DNA from: Paraprevotella clara YIT 11840
GTDB lineage: Bacteria; Bacteroidota; Bacteroidia; Bacteroidales; Bacteroidaceae
Assembly: GCF_000233955.1 (NCBI RefSeq)
Contig: NZ_JH376597.1
Location: 186,001-250,000, forward strand
Direction of reading: 5' to 3'
Length of the DNA stretch: 64,000 nt
Shown here: positions 8,836 to 17,468 of the stretch, in pieces
How positions within the stretch are numbered: position 1 is the stretch's first letter
How the letters are laid out: each line of letters begins with the position of its first letter
The notes under the pieces: generated by a model
The model's input: only the letters and a program-made list of their open reading frames with translations
Told to the model about the DNA's origin: nothing
Databases searched by the model: none
Translations under genes and position numbers: made by a program

Positions 8836-8890
8836 AAAAAGGGTTCACATCCTTCATTCTATCTAAGAATCAAACAATTAAGGTGAACCC
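8836..8890 (-). terminator. Terminator downstream of the rhomboid gene
   Basis: GGGTTCAC and GTGAACCC (8841-8848 and 8883-8890) form a perfect 8-bp stem around a 34-nt loop, and the minus-strand RNA continues with UUUUU. It separates the rhomboid transcript from the capsule promoter 200 nt further on. The large loop makes it less canonical. Confidence 0.5.
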
Positions 8891-9006
8891 TTCACTCAAA
8901 CAGTCTTCACAAGAGATTCACCGAAAAATTCCGTTCCGCACTGTGGTACAACACTTTACGGTGAACCTTCAGCCGTCATTCACAAAAAAGAAAAATCAAA
9001 TGCCCT

Positions 9007-10437
9007 TTATGGTTCCCGTACGAAAAAACTTTGTGCCATTTCATCCATCTCTTTTCGGAAAGGTTCACTCGTGGTCCACTGCACGATGGTCATGCACCGT
9101 AAAGGATTATCCTTATAATATCCGTAAGTAGTACGCCTCGCCTCAATCCATTTCTTCCCTGTAAGGGAGATACGTTGGGGGCTACTGACTTTCACAAATT
9201 CAGTCCCGTTCAGGACGACCGTCTCGCAAGTGCAACCGTCAAGCAAACGGCCTTCTTCGTCACACACACTCCGCTTTAAAGCATCTTTCATTTTCCGGGC
9301 ATCCGTATCTGCCGCAGCATCCGAATACTCCACGGTCATCCAATTCAACCCGTTTTCGATGCGGAAATCCGACCATCCATCCGGCTTTCTATGCCAATTG
9401 GACGGATAACGGAAACTGAAACCACTCGCTTCGTCGCTAAAAGGAATCCAGACATCCTGATCCGTCATGGTCCAACCCTCCACTACGGTATACTCCGTCT
9501 TCTGCCCCATACCGTTCTCTTCCGAATGAATCTCCGAATCTCCGTTTCTTATATAGTCTTCCAACAGGCCACTCCGCCAAACTTCGCACACGTCTTGGTA
9601 ATCGGGAGGCATTCCGTGTGTCAAGGCGGAAAACCAACAGATAAACTCAGATAATAAGACGAATTCTGCCAGACAAGCCACAACCATCCGTTTGCTTTTC
9701 TCACGCACCTTATCCGACATCCCGTAAGCCAACCCCAACAAGAAACCACACCCCAATCCGCCGACGTGCGCCGCATTATCCACACTGTCATCTCTCATCC
9801 CAAACAACAGATTATACAAAATGAAAACCGCAATACTGATAAGCAAGGTCTTTCGCCTCTCCTCTCCGCCCCTGCGTAAAAGCAAATAAGCAAAAAAGAG
9901 ACCATACAAGCCGAATATGGCTCCCGAAGCCCCGGCCGCAATCCATTCGGCATTGACCGACAGGCTCGCCAAGGATGCGTAAAGTCCGGACAAGACATAA
10001 GCCATAGCCATACGGCGAGAACCTGCCAACGGCTCCAAAAACAGACCAATGAACAATAAGGCATACATGTTCATGGCCAAGTGTATAAGACCTACATGCA
10101 CATAATTGCAGGTCAGCACACGCCAATAATCGCCGGTCAGAGTCAATGGAGCAAAATCGGCGCCCCAATGCAACAAATCGACATTGTCCGGAAAAAATAT
10201 CCCTACACCGGACAAGCACATGGCCAGAAAGACGAGAAAATTAAGATCCAACAACAAAGGGGTAACCCAAAATCCCCTGCGTGGCACGAAAAAAGAAAGG
10301 AAAAAGCCTTTTCCGGGTTCGGCCGCACTAGGCGGAATAGTCTCATCTGCTTTTTCCCGCCCCTCTTGTATTTCACCACCGGATGACGCAAAGTAAAACC
10401 GAGCGGACAACGCCTGTGAATCCTTACGAACGTTCAT
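9007..10437 (-). CDS. Rhomboid-family intramembrane serine protease with C-terminal PsbP/Mog1-like domain
   Basis: With the ATG at 10437 the protein has 476 residues. A soluble N-terminal tail of about 45 residues is followed by six or seven membrane helices with the rhomboid motifs: HVGLIHLAMNM, the catalytic serine in GASGAIFGL (about 171) and the catalytic histidine in NAAHVGGLG (about 224). After the membrane part there is an extension of about 190 residues with FSFRYPSNWHRKPDG and a helical end, resembling PsbP/Mog1-like domains of surface proteins. Rhomboids cleave transmembrane substrates; the substrate is unknown. An upstream TTG in frame lies inside the T-run of the preceding terminator, so the ATG, preceded by a purine-rich AAAGAAGGGGGT, is preferred. 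Confidence 0.85.
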   Translation of the reverse strand: MNVRKDSQALSARFYFASSGGEIQEGREKADETIPPSAAEPGKGFFLSFFVPRRGFWVTPLLLDLNFLVFLAMCLSGVGIFFPDNVDLLHWGADFAPLTLTGDYWRVLTCNYVHVGLIHLAMNMYALLFIGLFLEPLAGSRRMAMAYVLSGLYASLASLSVNAEWIAAGASGAIFGLYGLFFAYLLLRRGGEERRKTLLISIAVFILYNLLFGMRDDSVDNAAHVGGLGCGFLLGLAYGMSDKVREKSKRMVVACLAEFVLLSEFICWFSALTHGMPPDYQDVCEVWRSGLLEDYIRNGDSEIHSEENGMGQKTEYTVVEGWTMTDQDVWIPFSDEASGFSFRYPSNWHRKPDGWSDFRIENGLNWMTVEYSDAAADTDARKMKDALKRSVCDEEGRLLDGCTCETVVLNGTEFVKVSSPQRISLTGKKWIEARRTTYGYYKDNPLRCMTIVQWTTSEPFRKEMDEMAQSFFVREP

Positions 10438-10453
10438 ACCCCCTTCTTTCCTC

Positions 10454-10526
10454 AAAAAGGAAATCCGCCGTCATATCCAAGTCCTGCCACGGGACTTCCG
10501 GAAATATGAGACGACAGCGGATTTCC
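10454..10526 (-). terminator. Terminator of the 10546 lipoprotein gene
   Basis: GGAAATCCGC (10459-10468) pairs perfectly with GCGGATTTCC (10517-10526). An inner AAGTCC/GGACTT stem makes it a branched structure, and the minus-strand RNA continues with UUUUU (10454-10458). It stands just before the rhomboid start, so the two genes are probably separate transcription units. Confidence 0.8.
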
Positions 10527-10545
10527 GAACAGAAGCGCCTTACAC

Positions 10546-11178
10546 TTATTCTTTCACTATGATATGTTCGCCATCTTCGGCTACATGGTAAGTCTTACTC
10601 AACATATTGGAGGACTTGTGTCCCACCATGATGAACGCATCACCTTTTTCTATCTGGTAGCTTCTCACATAGCCGTCTTCGCCATATCCCGATGCTTCCA
10701 ACGCCTCTTTGCAGAACACCGGCAGATTCTCCACCTGCTTGGCCACATCATCGTAAGTGAAAAGCATATCCTTGAAACCGTCATAGGTATCAATCACATT
10801 ATCGTCATGATCCGAAATCACCATATCCTGTTTATCCAGTTTGTTACGGACATCCTTATTATCGTACCAACTATATTCCGCCATCTTGTTCTTATCCTCC
10901 GGCGTTACAATTTGTATCGTCACACTCGTAGAAGGATCACCCGGCTTATAATTGAAATAGGTATAAATCTCGGCAAACTCTGCCGTTTCCTTTTTTGCCT
11001 TGGCCAATTCCAACAATTCATCTATCTTCCCGTCCAACTCCCCGGCATTTGCTCCGATAATCGTGTCCGACGGCGTTGTAGTAGCATTCTCTTTCATCTT
11101 ATTCACAAAATCACAAGATGCCATCGTAACGGCAACTACACATAAGGCCCAGACACCTTTCCAAACTTTTGCTTTCAT
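10546..11178 (-). CDS. Lipoprotein of unknown function
   Basis: The 210-residue protein has a hydrophobic signal (WALCVVAVTMASC) with a lipobox cysteine at about 22, so it is probably a lipid-anchored envelope protein. The mature part is hydrophilic and rich in Asp, Glu and Lys, with SVTIQIVTPEDKNKMAEYSW and GEDGYVRSYQIEKGDAFIMVG. I do not recognise a domain. It is transcribed alone, from its own consensus promoter (11245-11276), and ends at a strong terminator. Confidence 0.75.
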   Translation of the reverse strand: MKAKVWKGVWALCVVAVTMASCDFVNKMKENATTTPSDTIIGANAGELDGKIDELLELAKAKKETAEFAEIYTYFNYKPGDPSTSVTIQIVTPEDKNKMAEYSWYDNKDVRNKLDKQDMVISDHDDNVIDTYDGFKDMLFTYDDVAKQVENLPVFCKEALEASGYGEDGYVRSYQIEKGDAFIMVGHKSSNMLSKTYHVAEDGEHIIVKE

Positions 11179-11244
11179 AGTCCCAATTTTAAAAAGTTAC
11201 CACTCTATTGATTTATTTGCGAAAGTTAGCATTTTTATACTGAG

Positions 11245-11276
11245 CAAAATTACCCTCCCCGAATATTTAACACAAA
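11245..11276 (-). promoter_or_regulatory. Promoter of the 10546 lipoprotein gene
   Basis: The minus strand reads TTTG (11273-11276), 20 nt, TAATTTTG (11245-11252), a full match to the Bacteroides consensus. The predicted start near 11238 leaves a leader of about 60 nt. Confidence 0.7.
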
Positions 11277-11354
11277 ATTAACTATATAAGTCCGTCATTC
11301 CAAAGAAAACATGTTTTCACTGTCCTAAGCTCCATGCTAATAAACGGGTAAATC

Positions 11355-11386
11355 ATTGGGACACTCAAAAAACTTTTGTAATTTTG
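11355..11386 (+). promoter_or_regulatory. Promoter of the lysS operon
   Basis: ATTG (11355-11358), 20 nt, TAATTTTG (11379-11386): one mismatch to TTTG-N19..21-TAnnTTTG. The predicted start near 11393 is 20 nt before the chosen lysS ATG. It also rules out an upstream in-frame ATG at 11356. Confidence 0.65.
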
Positions 11387-11412
11387 CCCCAAATATCGAA
11401 ATCAGAATAAAA

Positions 11413-13206
11413 ATGAATGTTTTAGAGTTAAGTGAACAAGAAATCGTAAGAAGGAACAACCTGAACGAACTCCGTGCCTTGGGCATCGACCCTTATCCGG
11501 CTGACGAATACCCGACCGATGCTTTCTCGACCGACATCAAAGCCGAATACGACGATGCGGCGGAAGAGAAACGCCAAGTGTGCATCGCAGGCCGTATCAT
11601 GAGCCGGCGCATCATGGGCAAAGCCTCTTTCCTCGAATTGCAGGATTCCAAAGGGCGCATTCAGGTGTATGTCACCCGCGATGATATTTGTCCCGGAGAA
11701 AACAAGGATTTATACAACACCGTATTCAAGAAATTGCTCGACTTGGGTGACTTTGTCGGCGTCAAAGGCTTTGTTTTCAAGACTCAAACAGGCGAAATCA
11801 GCGTGCACACGCAAGAACTGACGGTTTTGGCCAAGAGCCTCAAGCCCCTGCCCATCGTCAAGATGAAAGACGGCGAGGTATATGACTCTTTCGACGACCC
11901 GGAACTGCGTTACCGCCAGCGTTACGTGGACTTGATTGTCAACAGCGGAGTGAAGGAAACGTTCCTGAAGCGTTCGGCCATCCTGAAAACGTTGCGTGCC
12001 GCCCTGGACGAAGCAGGCTACACGGAGGTGGAGACACCTATCCTGCAATCCATCCCGGGAGGAGCCAGCGCGCGCCCGTTCATTACCCACCACAACTCGC
12101 TCGACATCGACCTGTATCTTCGTATCGCCACGGAACTCTACCTGAAACGCCTCATCGTAGGCGGTTTCGAAGGCGTGTACGAAATCGGCAAGAACTTCCG
12201 CAACGAGGGTATGGACAAGAGCCACAATCCGGAGTTCACTTGCATGGAACTTTATGTACAATATAAGGATTACAACTGGATGATGGCGTTTACCGAAAAG
12301 TTGCTCGAGCGCATCTGCATCGCTGTGAACGGCAGCACGGAGAGCGTGGTGGACGGAAAGACCATCAGCTTCAAGGCACCCTATCGCCGTCTGCCCATCT
12401 TGGAGGCCATCAAGGAAAAAACGGGTTATGACCTGAACGGGAAGAGCGAAGAGGAAATCCGCGAGATATGCAAGGCCCTGAATCTGGAAATCGATGACAC
12501 GATGGGTAAAGGCAAGCTTATCGACGAGATTTTCGGCGAGTTCTGCGAGGGTACTTATATCCAACCTACCTTTATCACCGACTATCCGGTGGAAATGTCG
12601 CCGCTCACCAAGAAACACCGCAGTAATCCGGCATTGACCGAGCGTTTCGAGTTGATGGTCAACGGTAAGGAACTGGCCAATGCCTATTCGGAGTTGAACG
12701 ACCCGATAGATCAGGAAGAGCGTTTCATCGAACAGATGCGCCTGAGCGAGAAGGGCGACGACGAAGCGATGTTCATCGACCAGGATTTCCTGCGTGCCTT
12801 GCAATATGGCATGCCCCCCACCAGCGGTATCGGTATCGGCATCGACCGTCTGGTCATGCTCATGACGGGCCAGACCACGATTCAAGAGGTTCTCTTCTTC
12901 CCGCAAATGCGTCCTGAAAAGAAAATACCCAAGGACAGTGCCGACAAATACGCTGCCATCGGCGTGGCCGAAGCACTCGTGCCCGTGCTGCAAAAAGCCG
13001 GATATAATCTGGTAAGCGACATGAAGGAAGTCAATCCGCAAAAGCTACAGCAACAGGTGGGAGAGGTCATCAAGAAATACAAACTCGACATCGAAAAGCC
13101 ATCCGTCAACGACGTGGCCGAGTGGATTGCCAAAATCGCGAGTGAGCGAGCGCAGACCGAGCCTGGCTCGAGTATGCCGAACGTGAGCGATTTATCCAAA
13201 ATATAA
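11413..13206 (+). CDS. lysS: Lysyl-tRNA synthetase, class II
   Basis: The enzyme charges tRNA-Lys with lysine. From the ATG at 11413 it has 597 residues: an N-terminal OB-fold anticodon-binding domain ([21 protein letters not shown]), then the class II core with motif 2 ([17 protein letters not shown]) and motif 3 ([15 protein letters not shown]). It matches other Bacteroidetes LysRS through about residue 575. The last 20 or so codons (from 13133) are encoded by a repeated hairpin element that also occurs at 61036-61095 beside another gene, so the C-terminal tail is a recent, probably unfolded, add-on. It is the first gene of a long plus-strand operon; gpsA follows after 12 nt. Confidence 0.95.
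   Translation: MNVLELSEQEIVRRNNLNELRALGIDPYPADEYPTDAFSTDIKAEYDDAAEEKRQVCIAGRIMSRRIMGKASFLELQDSKGRIQVYVTRDDICPGENKDLYNTVFKKLLDLGDFVGVKGFVFKTQTGEISVHTQELTVLAKSLKPLPIVKMKDGEVYDSFDDPELRYRQRYVDLIVNSGVKETFLKRSAILKTLRAALDEAGYTEVETPILQSIPGGASARPFITHHNSLDIDLYLRIATELYLKRLIVGGFEGVYEIGKNFRNEGMDKSHNPEFTCMELYVQYKDYNWMMAFTEKLLERICIAVNGSTESVVDGKTISFKAPYRRLPILEAIKEKTGYDLNGKSEEEIREICKALNLEIDDTMGKGKLIDEIFGEFCEGTYIQPTFITDYPVEMSPLTKKHRSNPALTERFELMVNGKELANAYSELNDPIDQEERFIEQMRLSEKGDDEAMFIDQDFLRALQYGMPPTSGIGIGIDRLVMLMTGQTTIQEVLFFPQMRPEKKIPKDSADKYAAIGVAEALVPVLQKAGYNLVSDMKEVNPQKLQQQVGEVIKKYKLDIEKPSVNDVAEWIAKIASERAQTEPGSSMPNVSDLSKI
13133..13193 (+). repeat. Hairpin repeat element, copy 1, translated as the lysS C terminus
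   Basis: AAATCGC (13133-13139) and GCGATTT (13187-13193) form the outer stem, and CGAGCC-T-GGCTCG (13158-13170) the inner one. The sequence between matches 61036-61095 read on the minus strand at most positions. Stem bases differ in a compensatory way (CGAGCC/GGCTCG here, CGAAC/GTTCG there). It is read in frame as the end of lysS. Confidence 0.7.
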
Positions 13207-13218
13207 CAACCGGAAAAC

Positions 13219-14214
13219 ATGGGAAATTGTGGAACCATAGCCATCATGGGGGGCGGTAGCTGGGCTACCGCCATCGCCAAGATGATGTTGGAGCGAAACG
13301 ATTCCATCCATTGGTACATGCGACGGGAAGACCGCATCGAGGAATTCCGCCGCCTGGGACATAATCCGGCTTACCTGACCAGCGTACATTTCGACGTGAA
13401 CCGCATCCACTTCTCTGCCGACATCAATAAAATAGTGGAAGAAGCGGATACTTTGATTTTCGTCACCCCCTCACCTTATTTAAAGAGTCATCTGAAGAAA
13501 CTCAAGACGCGCCTGCGCGATAAATTCATCGTCACGGCCATCAAGGGTATCGTGCCCGACGAAAACCTGGTCTGCTCGGAATATTTTCATCAGGTGTATA
13601 GCGTGCCCGACGAGAATCTGGCCGTTCTGGGGGGACCGAGCCATGCGGAAGAAGTGGCTTTGGGACGGCTTACTTATCTGACCGTAGGATGCGCCGACTT
13701 GGAAAAGGCGCAAAACTTTGCCGACATGATCAGCAGCGAATATGTCAAGACCAAAATCAGCGACGACGTCATCGGCATCGAATACGCTTCGGTGTTGAAG
13801 AACGTCTATGCCATCGCGGCGGGTATCTGCAACGGCCTGAAGTATGGAGATAACTTCCAATCGGTCATCATGTCCAACGCAGCGCAGGAAATGAACCGTT
13901 TTCTCAAGATTGTACACCCCATTGAACGGAATATCATCGATTCGGTCTATCTGGGCGACCTTCTCGTCACGGGATATTCCAACTTCAGTCGCAACCGGGT
14001 GTTCGGTTCCATGATAGGCAAGGGGTACAGTGTGAAAAGCGCACAAATAGAAATGGAAATGATAGCCGAGGGGTATTACGGCACCAAATGTATGAAGGAC
14101 ATCAACAAGTGCCTCCATGTCAACATGCCGATTCTGGACGCCGTATATAATATCCTCTACGAACGTATCTCGCCGAGCATCGAGATAAAACTGCTCACCG
14201 ATTCATTCCGATAA
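13219..14214 (+). CDS. gpsA: Glycerol-3-phosphate dehydrogenase [NAD(P)+]
   Basis: This cytoplasmic enzyme reduces dihydroxyacetone phosphate to sn-glycerol 3-phosphate for phospholipid synthesis. The 331 residues include the dinucleotide-binding GGGSWATAIA (11-20), VLGGPSHAEEVALG, and the catalytic lysine region IEYASVLKNVYAIAAG, all typical of GpsA. The length is normal. It lies 12 nt after lysS and 30 nt before pgi, in what appears to be one transcription unit. I see nothing unusual. Confidence 0.95.
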   Translation: MGNCGTIAIMGGGSWATAIAKMMLERNDSIHWYMRREDRIEEFRRLGHNPAYLTSVHFDVNRIHFSADINKIVEEADTLIFVTPSPYLKSHLKKLKTRLRDKFIVTAIKGIVPDENLVCSEYFHQVYSVPDENLAVLGGPSHAEEVALGRLTYLTVGCADLEKAQNFADMISSEYVKTKISDDVIGIEYASVLKNVYAIAAGICNGLKYGDNFQSVIMSNAAQEMNRFLKIVHPIERNIIDSVYLGDLLVTGYSNFSRNRVFGSMIGKGYSVKSAQIEMEMIAEGYYGTKCMKDINKCLHVNMPILDAVYNILYERISPSIEIKLLTDSFR

Positions 14215-14244
14215 CTCATTATTGTTTTTTAATAGCGTAAAAAG

Positions 14245-15594
14245 ATGAAGAATATTCAATTAGACATCACAAAAGCAACTCAGTTCCTTCAGGCCGATGC
14301 CATCGCGGCATACGAACCGAAGGTGAAGGCCGCACAGGAAGCGTTGGAAAACGGCACTTGTCCGGGTAACGACTTTTTAGGTTGGCTGCACTTGCCGTCT
14401 TCCATTACTCCCGATTTCATCGGTGAACTGAACGCCACGGCACAGGTGCTCCGCGAGAACTGCGAAGTGGTCGTAGTAGCCGGCATCGGCGGAAGCTACC
14501 TTGGCGCACGCACCGTCATCGAAGCCCTGAGCAACAGCTTCCAATGGTTGCTGAACGATAAGAAGAACCCGGTCATCCTGTTTGCCGGAAACAACATCGG
14601 CGAAGACTATCTGGCCGAAATGTGCGCTTACCTGGCCGACAAGAAATTCGGTGTCATCAATATTTCCAAGAGCGGCACGACCACCGAAACGGCTTTGGCT
14701 TTCCGCCTGCTGAAAAAGCAATGCGAAGACCAACGCGGCAAGGACATGGCTCGCAAAGTCATCGTGGCCGTAACCGATGCCCAAAAAGGTGCCGCCCGTA
14801 CCACGGCTGATAAGGAAGGATACAAGAGCTTCATCATCCCCGACAATGTGGGCGGACGTTTCTCCGTACTCACTCCCGTAGGCTTGCTGCCTATTGCCGT
14901 AGCCGGTTTCGACATCGCACAACTCGTGGCCGGTGCCGCCGACATGGAAAAAGCAACAGCCGTGGACGTACCTTTCATGGAAAACCCCTCGGCCGTATAT
15001 GCAGCCTGCCGCAACGCTTTATATGCCGAAGGCAAGAAAATAGAAATTCTGGTAAACTACCAGCCTAAGCTGCACTACCTGAACGAATGGTGGAAACAGT
15101 TGTACGGAGAATCGGAAGGAAAGGATCAAAAAGGTATTTTCCCGGCTGCCGTAGATTTTACCACCGACCTTCATTCCATGGGACAATGGATTCAGGACGG
15201 CGAACGTACCATCTTCGAGACCGTCATCAGTATCGAGCAGCCCAACCACAAGGTGCTCTTCCCTTCGGACGACGAAAATCTGGACGGCCTGAACTTCCTG
15301 GCCGGAAAGCGTGTGGACGAAGTGAACAAGATGGCCGAACTGGGTACGCAACTGGCTCACGTGGACGGCGGTGTGCCCAACATGCGCCTGAGTGTCCCTG
15401 TGTTGAATGAGTACTATTTGGGACAAATCATCTATTTCTTCGAGAAGGCCTGCAGCATCAGCGGTAACCTCTTGGGGGTAAATACCTTCAACCAGCCGGG
15501 CGTGGAAGCCTACAAGAAGAACATGTTCGCCCTGCTGAACAAACCGGGTTACGAAAAAGAAAGTGAAGCCATCCGCGCACGCTTAAACAAATAA
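14245..15594 (+). CDS. pgi: Glucose-6-phosphate isomerase
   Basis: It interconverts glucose 6-phosphate and fructose 6-phosphate. The 449 residues carry the SIS sugar-phosphate-binding fold with [21 protein letters not shown] and the C-terminal [13 protein letters not shown] signature containing the catalytic lysine. The length matches the shorter PGI form usual in Bacteroidetes and Firmicutes. A HAD phosphatase gene follows after 4 nt. Confidence 0.96.
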   Translation: MKNIQLDITKATQFLQADAIAAYEPKVKAAQEALENGTCPGNDFLGWLHLPSSITPDFIGELNATAQVLRENCEVVVVAGIGGSYLGARTVIEALSNSFQWLLNDKKNPVILFAGNNIGEDYLAEMCAYLADKKFGVINISKSGTTTETALAFRLLKKQCEDQRGKDMARKVIVAVTDAQKGAARTTADKEGYKSFIIPDNVGGRFSVLTPVGLLPIAVAGFDIAQLVAGAADMEKATAVDVPFMENPSAVYAACRNALYAEGKKIEILVNYQPKLHYLNEWWKQLYGESEGKDQKGIFPAAVDFTTDLHSMGQWIQDGERTIFETVISIEQPNHKVLFPSDDENLDGLNFLAGKRVDEVNKMAELGTQLAHVDGGVPNMRLSVPVLNEYYLGQIIYFFEKACSISGNLLGVNTFNQPGVEAYKKNMFALLNKPGYEKESEAIRARLNK

Positions 15595-15598
15595 GCCC

Positions 15599-16327
15599 AT
15601 GTTCGAAGCAGAAAAAGACAAATATTTAATGAAGCACGGCTTTGGGGCGACGCGCCTTAAAGCCGTGCTCTTTGATATGGACGGGGTCCTCTTCGACTCC
15701 ATGCCCAACCATGCCTATTCCTGGAGCCATGCCATGACGCAGTTCGGCCTGCACATCACGCCCGAAGAAGCCTACATGCACGAAGGACGTACGGGCGGCG
15801 GAACCATCGATCTGCTGGCACAACGTGATTGGGGACGCCGGGCTACCGAAGAGGAGAAGCAAACCATCTATAAAGCCAAGTCCGACGTGTTCAGCCGTTG
15901 TCCGGAAGCCCCACGGATGCCGGGCGCTTACGAGTTGCTGAAAAAGGTAAAGGCCGATGGCTTCACCCCCATGGTCGTCACCGGGTCGGGGCAGGTCAGC
16001 CTCATCGACCGGCTGAATCATAATTTTCCGAGCGTATTCCGGCGCGACCTGATGGTGACCAGTTTTGATGTGAAATACGGCAAGCCCAACCCCGAGCCCT
16101 ACCTCATGGGACTGCAAAAAGCCGGTATACAACCGTGGGAAGGCCTTGTGGTGGAAAATGCTCCCTTGGGGGTACAAGCCGGAGTATCTGCCGGAATCTT
16201 CACCATCGCCGTCAATACGGGACCGCTGCCCGACGAAGTGCTGATTGATGCCGGTGCCGACTTGTTGTTCCCTTCCATGCAATCGCTTTGCGAACACTGG
16301 GAAGAAATACGAAAAACTTTCGCCTGA
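15599..16327 (+). CDS. HAD-superfamily hydrolase, beta-phosphoglucomutase-like
   Basis: The 242-residue protein has HAD motif I LFDMDGVLFDS (nucleophile Asp26, acid/base Asp28), motif II in VVTGSG and motifs III/IV in KPNPEPYLMGL and VVENAPLGVQAG, with an alpha-helical cap between motifs I and II. This places it with the phosphoglycolate-phosphatase/beta-phosphoglucomutase subfamily. It probably dephosphorylates or isomerises a small sugar phosphate; its position right after pgi fits such a role but does not prove it. Confidence 0.9.
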   Translation: MFEAEKDKYLMKHGFGATRLKAVLFDMDGVLFDSMPNHAYSWSHAMTQFGLHITPEEAYMHEGRTGGGTIDLLAQRDWGRRATEEEKQTIYKAKSDVFSRCPEAPRMPGAYELLKKVKADGFTPMVVTGSGQVSLIDRLNHNFPSVFRRDLMVTSFDVKYGKPNPEPYLMGLQKAGIQPWEGLVVENAPLGVQAGVSAGIFTIAVNTGPLPDEVLIDAGADLLFPSMQSLCEHWEEIRKTFA

Positions 16328-16347
16328 CATTTTTATCCAACTATAGT

Positions 16348-16770
16348 ATGACATTATCCGAATTATTACAGAACGACCGGTTTGCCCGGGCGGCCGGTGT
16401 CGAGATACTCGACATCTGTCCGGGATATGCCAAAGCCCGAATGGAAGTCACCCCTGCCCACCTCAATGCCGCCGGGGTCTGCCAAGGCGGTGCCCTTTTC
16501 ACGTTGGCCGACTTGGCTTTTGCCGCCGTAGCCAACAGCTATGCACAGGTAACATTGTCTTTAAGCGCCAATATCAACTTCCTGAAAGCCGTGTCTGCCG
16601 GATGGCTTTACGCAGAGGCCCGTGAGATACACCACCACCCGCGCATTCCTTATATAGAGGTAAGAATCTGCCAAGAAAACGGTGACTTGGTGGCCATCCT
16701 CAACAGCACAGGTTACCGGAAGAAAGACAGATTACCCATCGACAATCCATCCGATACGGAACAGTCATGA
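16348..16770 (+). CDS. PaaI-family hotdog-fold thioesterase
   Basis: The 140-residue protein has the single hotdog fold with HLNAAGVCQGGALFTLADLAFAA, the active-site helix of PaaI-like acyl-CoA thioesterases. The ATG at 16348 is used; an earlier in-frame ATG at 16288 lies within the HAD gene. Its last codons overlap the response regulator start by 4 nt. Substrate unknown; PaaI homologues hydrolyse aromatic or other acyl-CoA thioesters. Confidence 0.88.
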   Translation: MTLSELLQNDRFARAAGVEILDICPGYAKARMEVTPAHLNAAGVCQGGALFTLADLAFAAVANSYAQVTLSLSANINFLKAVSAGWLYAEAREIHHHPRIPYIEVRICQENGDLVAILNSTGYRKKDRLPIDNPSDTEQS

Positions 16771-17450
16771 AGATCCTGCTGATTGAAGACGAAGAGGAGT
16801 TGCGGAATACCGTCAGGGAGTACCTCACGCGCGAAAAGTTCATCGTGGAGTGTGCGGAAGACTATGCCTCTGCCATGGAAAAGGTCAACGATTACGATTA
16901 CGACTGTATCTTGCTGGACATCATGCTGCCCGGCGGAAGCGGACTTTCCGTCCTGGCCCATCTCAAACGGATGCGTAAACAGGAAAGCGTCATCATCATC
17001 TCGGCCAAAGACTCCATTGAGGACAAGGTGGAGGGGCTTAATCTCGGGGCCGACGATTATTTGGCCAAACCATTCCATCTGGCCGAGCTTAACGCACGGG
17101 TAAAATCCCTGTTGCGCAGGAAAAAAGCCGGAGGAGACACCAGTATCGTACTGGGCAACCTGACTTTAGTCCCTGACACACGCAAAGTGACCGTAGATGG
17201 GAACGAACTGAACCTCAACCGTAAGGAGTTCGACCTGCTGTATTATTTCATCAGCAATCCCAACCGCCTCATCAACCGTATGGCATTGGCAGAGTCTGTA
17301 TGGGGCGACCACATCGACCAGGCTGATAGCCTCGACTTCATTTATTCCCAGGTGAAGAATTTGAGGAAAAAGATGAAAGCTGCCGGCACACAAGCAGAAA
17401 TAAAAGCCGTTTACGGTTTCGGCTACAAACTGGCATTCGACATGCCGTAA
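16767..17450 (+). CDS. OmpR-family response regulator
   Basis: Of the 227 residues, the N-terminal receiver domain shows the acidic pair in IEDEEE, phospho-acceptor Asp51 (ILLDIMLPGG) and Lys101 (YLAKPFHLAEL). The C-terminal half is a winged helix (LNLNRKEFDLLYYFISNPN, ending VYGFGYKL). The cognate kinase gene follows after 18 nt. The pair lies in the lysS-pgi operon and just before two PepSY-like genes, a frequent association for Bacteroidetes two-component systems of this type, so those genes are likely targets. Confidence 0.93.
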   Translation: MKILLIEDEEELRNTVREYLTREKFIVECAEDYASAMEKVNDYDYDCILLDIMLPGGSGLSVLAHLKRMRKQESVIIISAKDSIEDKVEGLNLGADDYLAKPFHLAELNARVKSLLRRKKAGGDTSIVLGNLTLVPDTRKVTVDGNELNLNRKEFDLLYYFISNPNRLINRMALAESVWGDHIDQADSLDFIYSQVKNLRKKMKAAGTQAEIKAVYGFGYKLAFDMP

Positions 17451-17468
17451 ACTCCCCATACCCCGACC

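Noticed and set aside
8841-8890. GGGTTCAC/GTGAACCC arms as an invertible capsule promoter
   Set aside because: The arms enclose only 34 bp without a promoter, and the real capsule promoter at 8613-8643 lies outside. The U-run after the second arm fits a terminator.
11710-13041. Long antisense frames, for example opposite lysS (443 codons), rmuC (30351-31883), recA (58610-59737) and the carboxynorspermidine dehydrogenase gene (59764-60915)
   Set aside because: They lie entirely opposite well-recognised genes, show no domain or signal, and result from the codon bias of the true strand.
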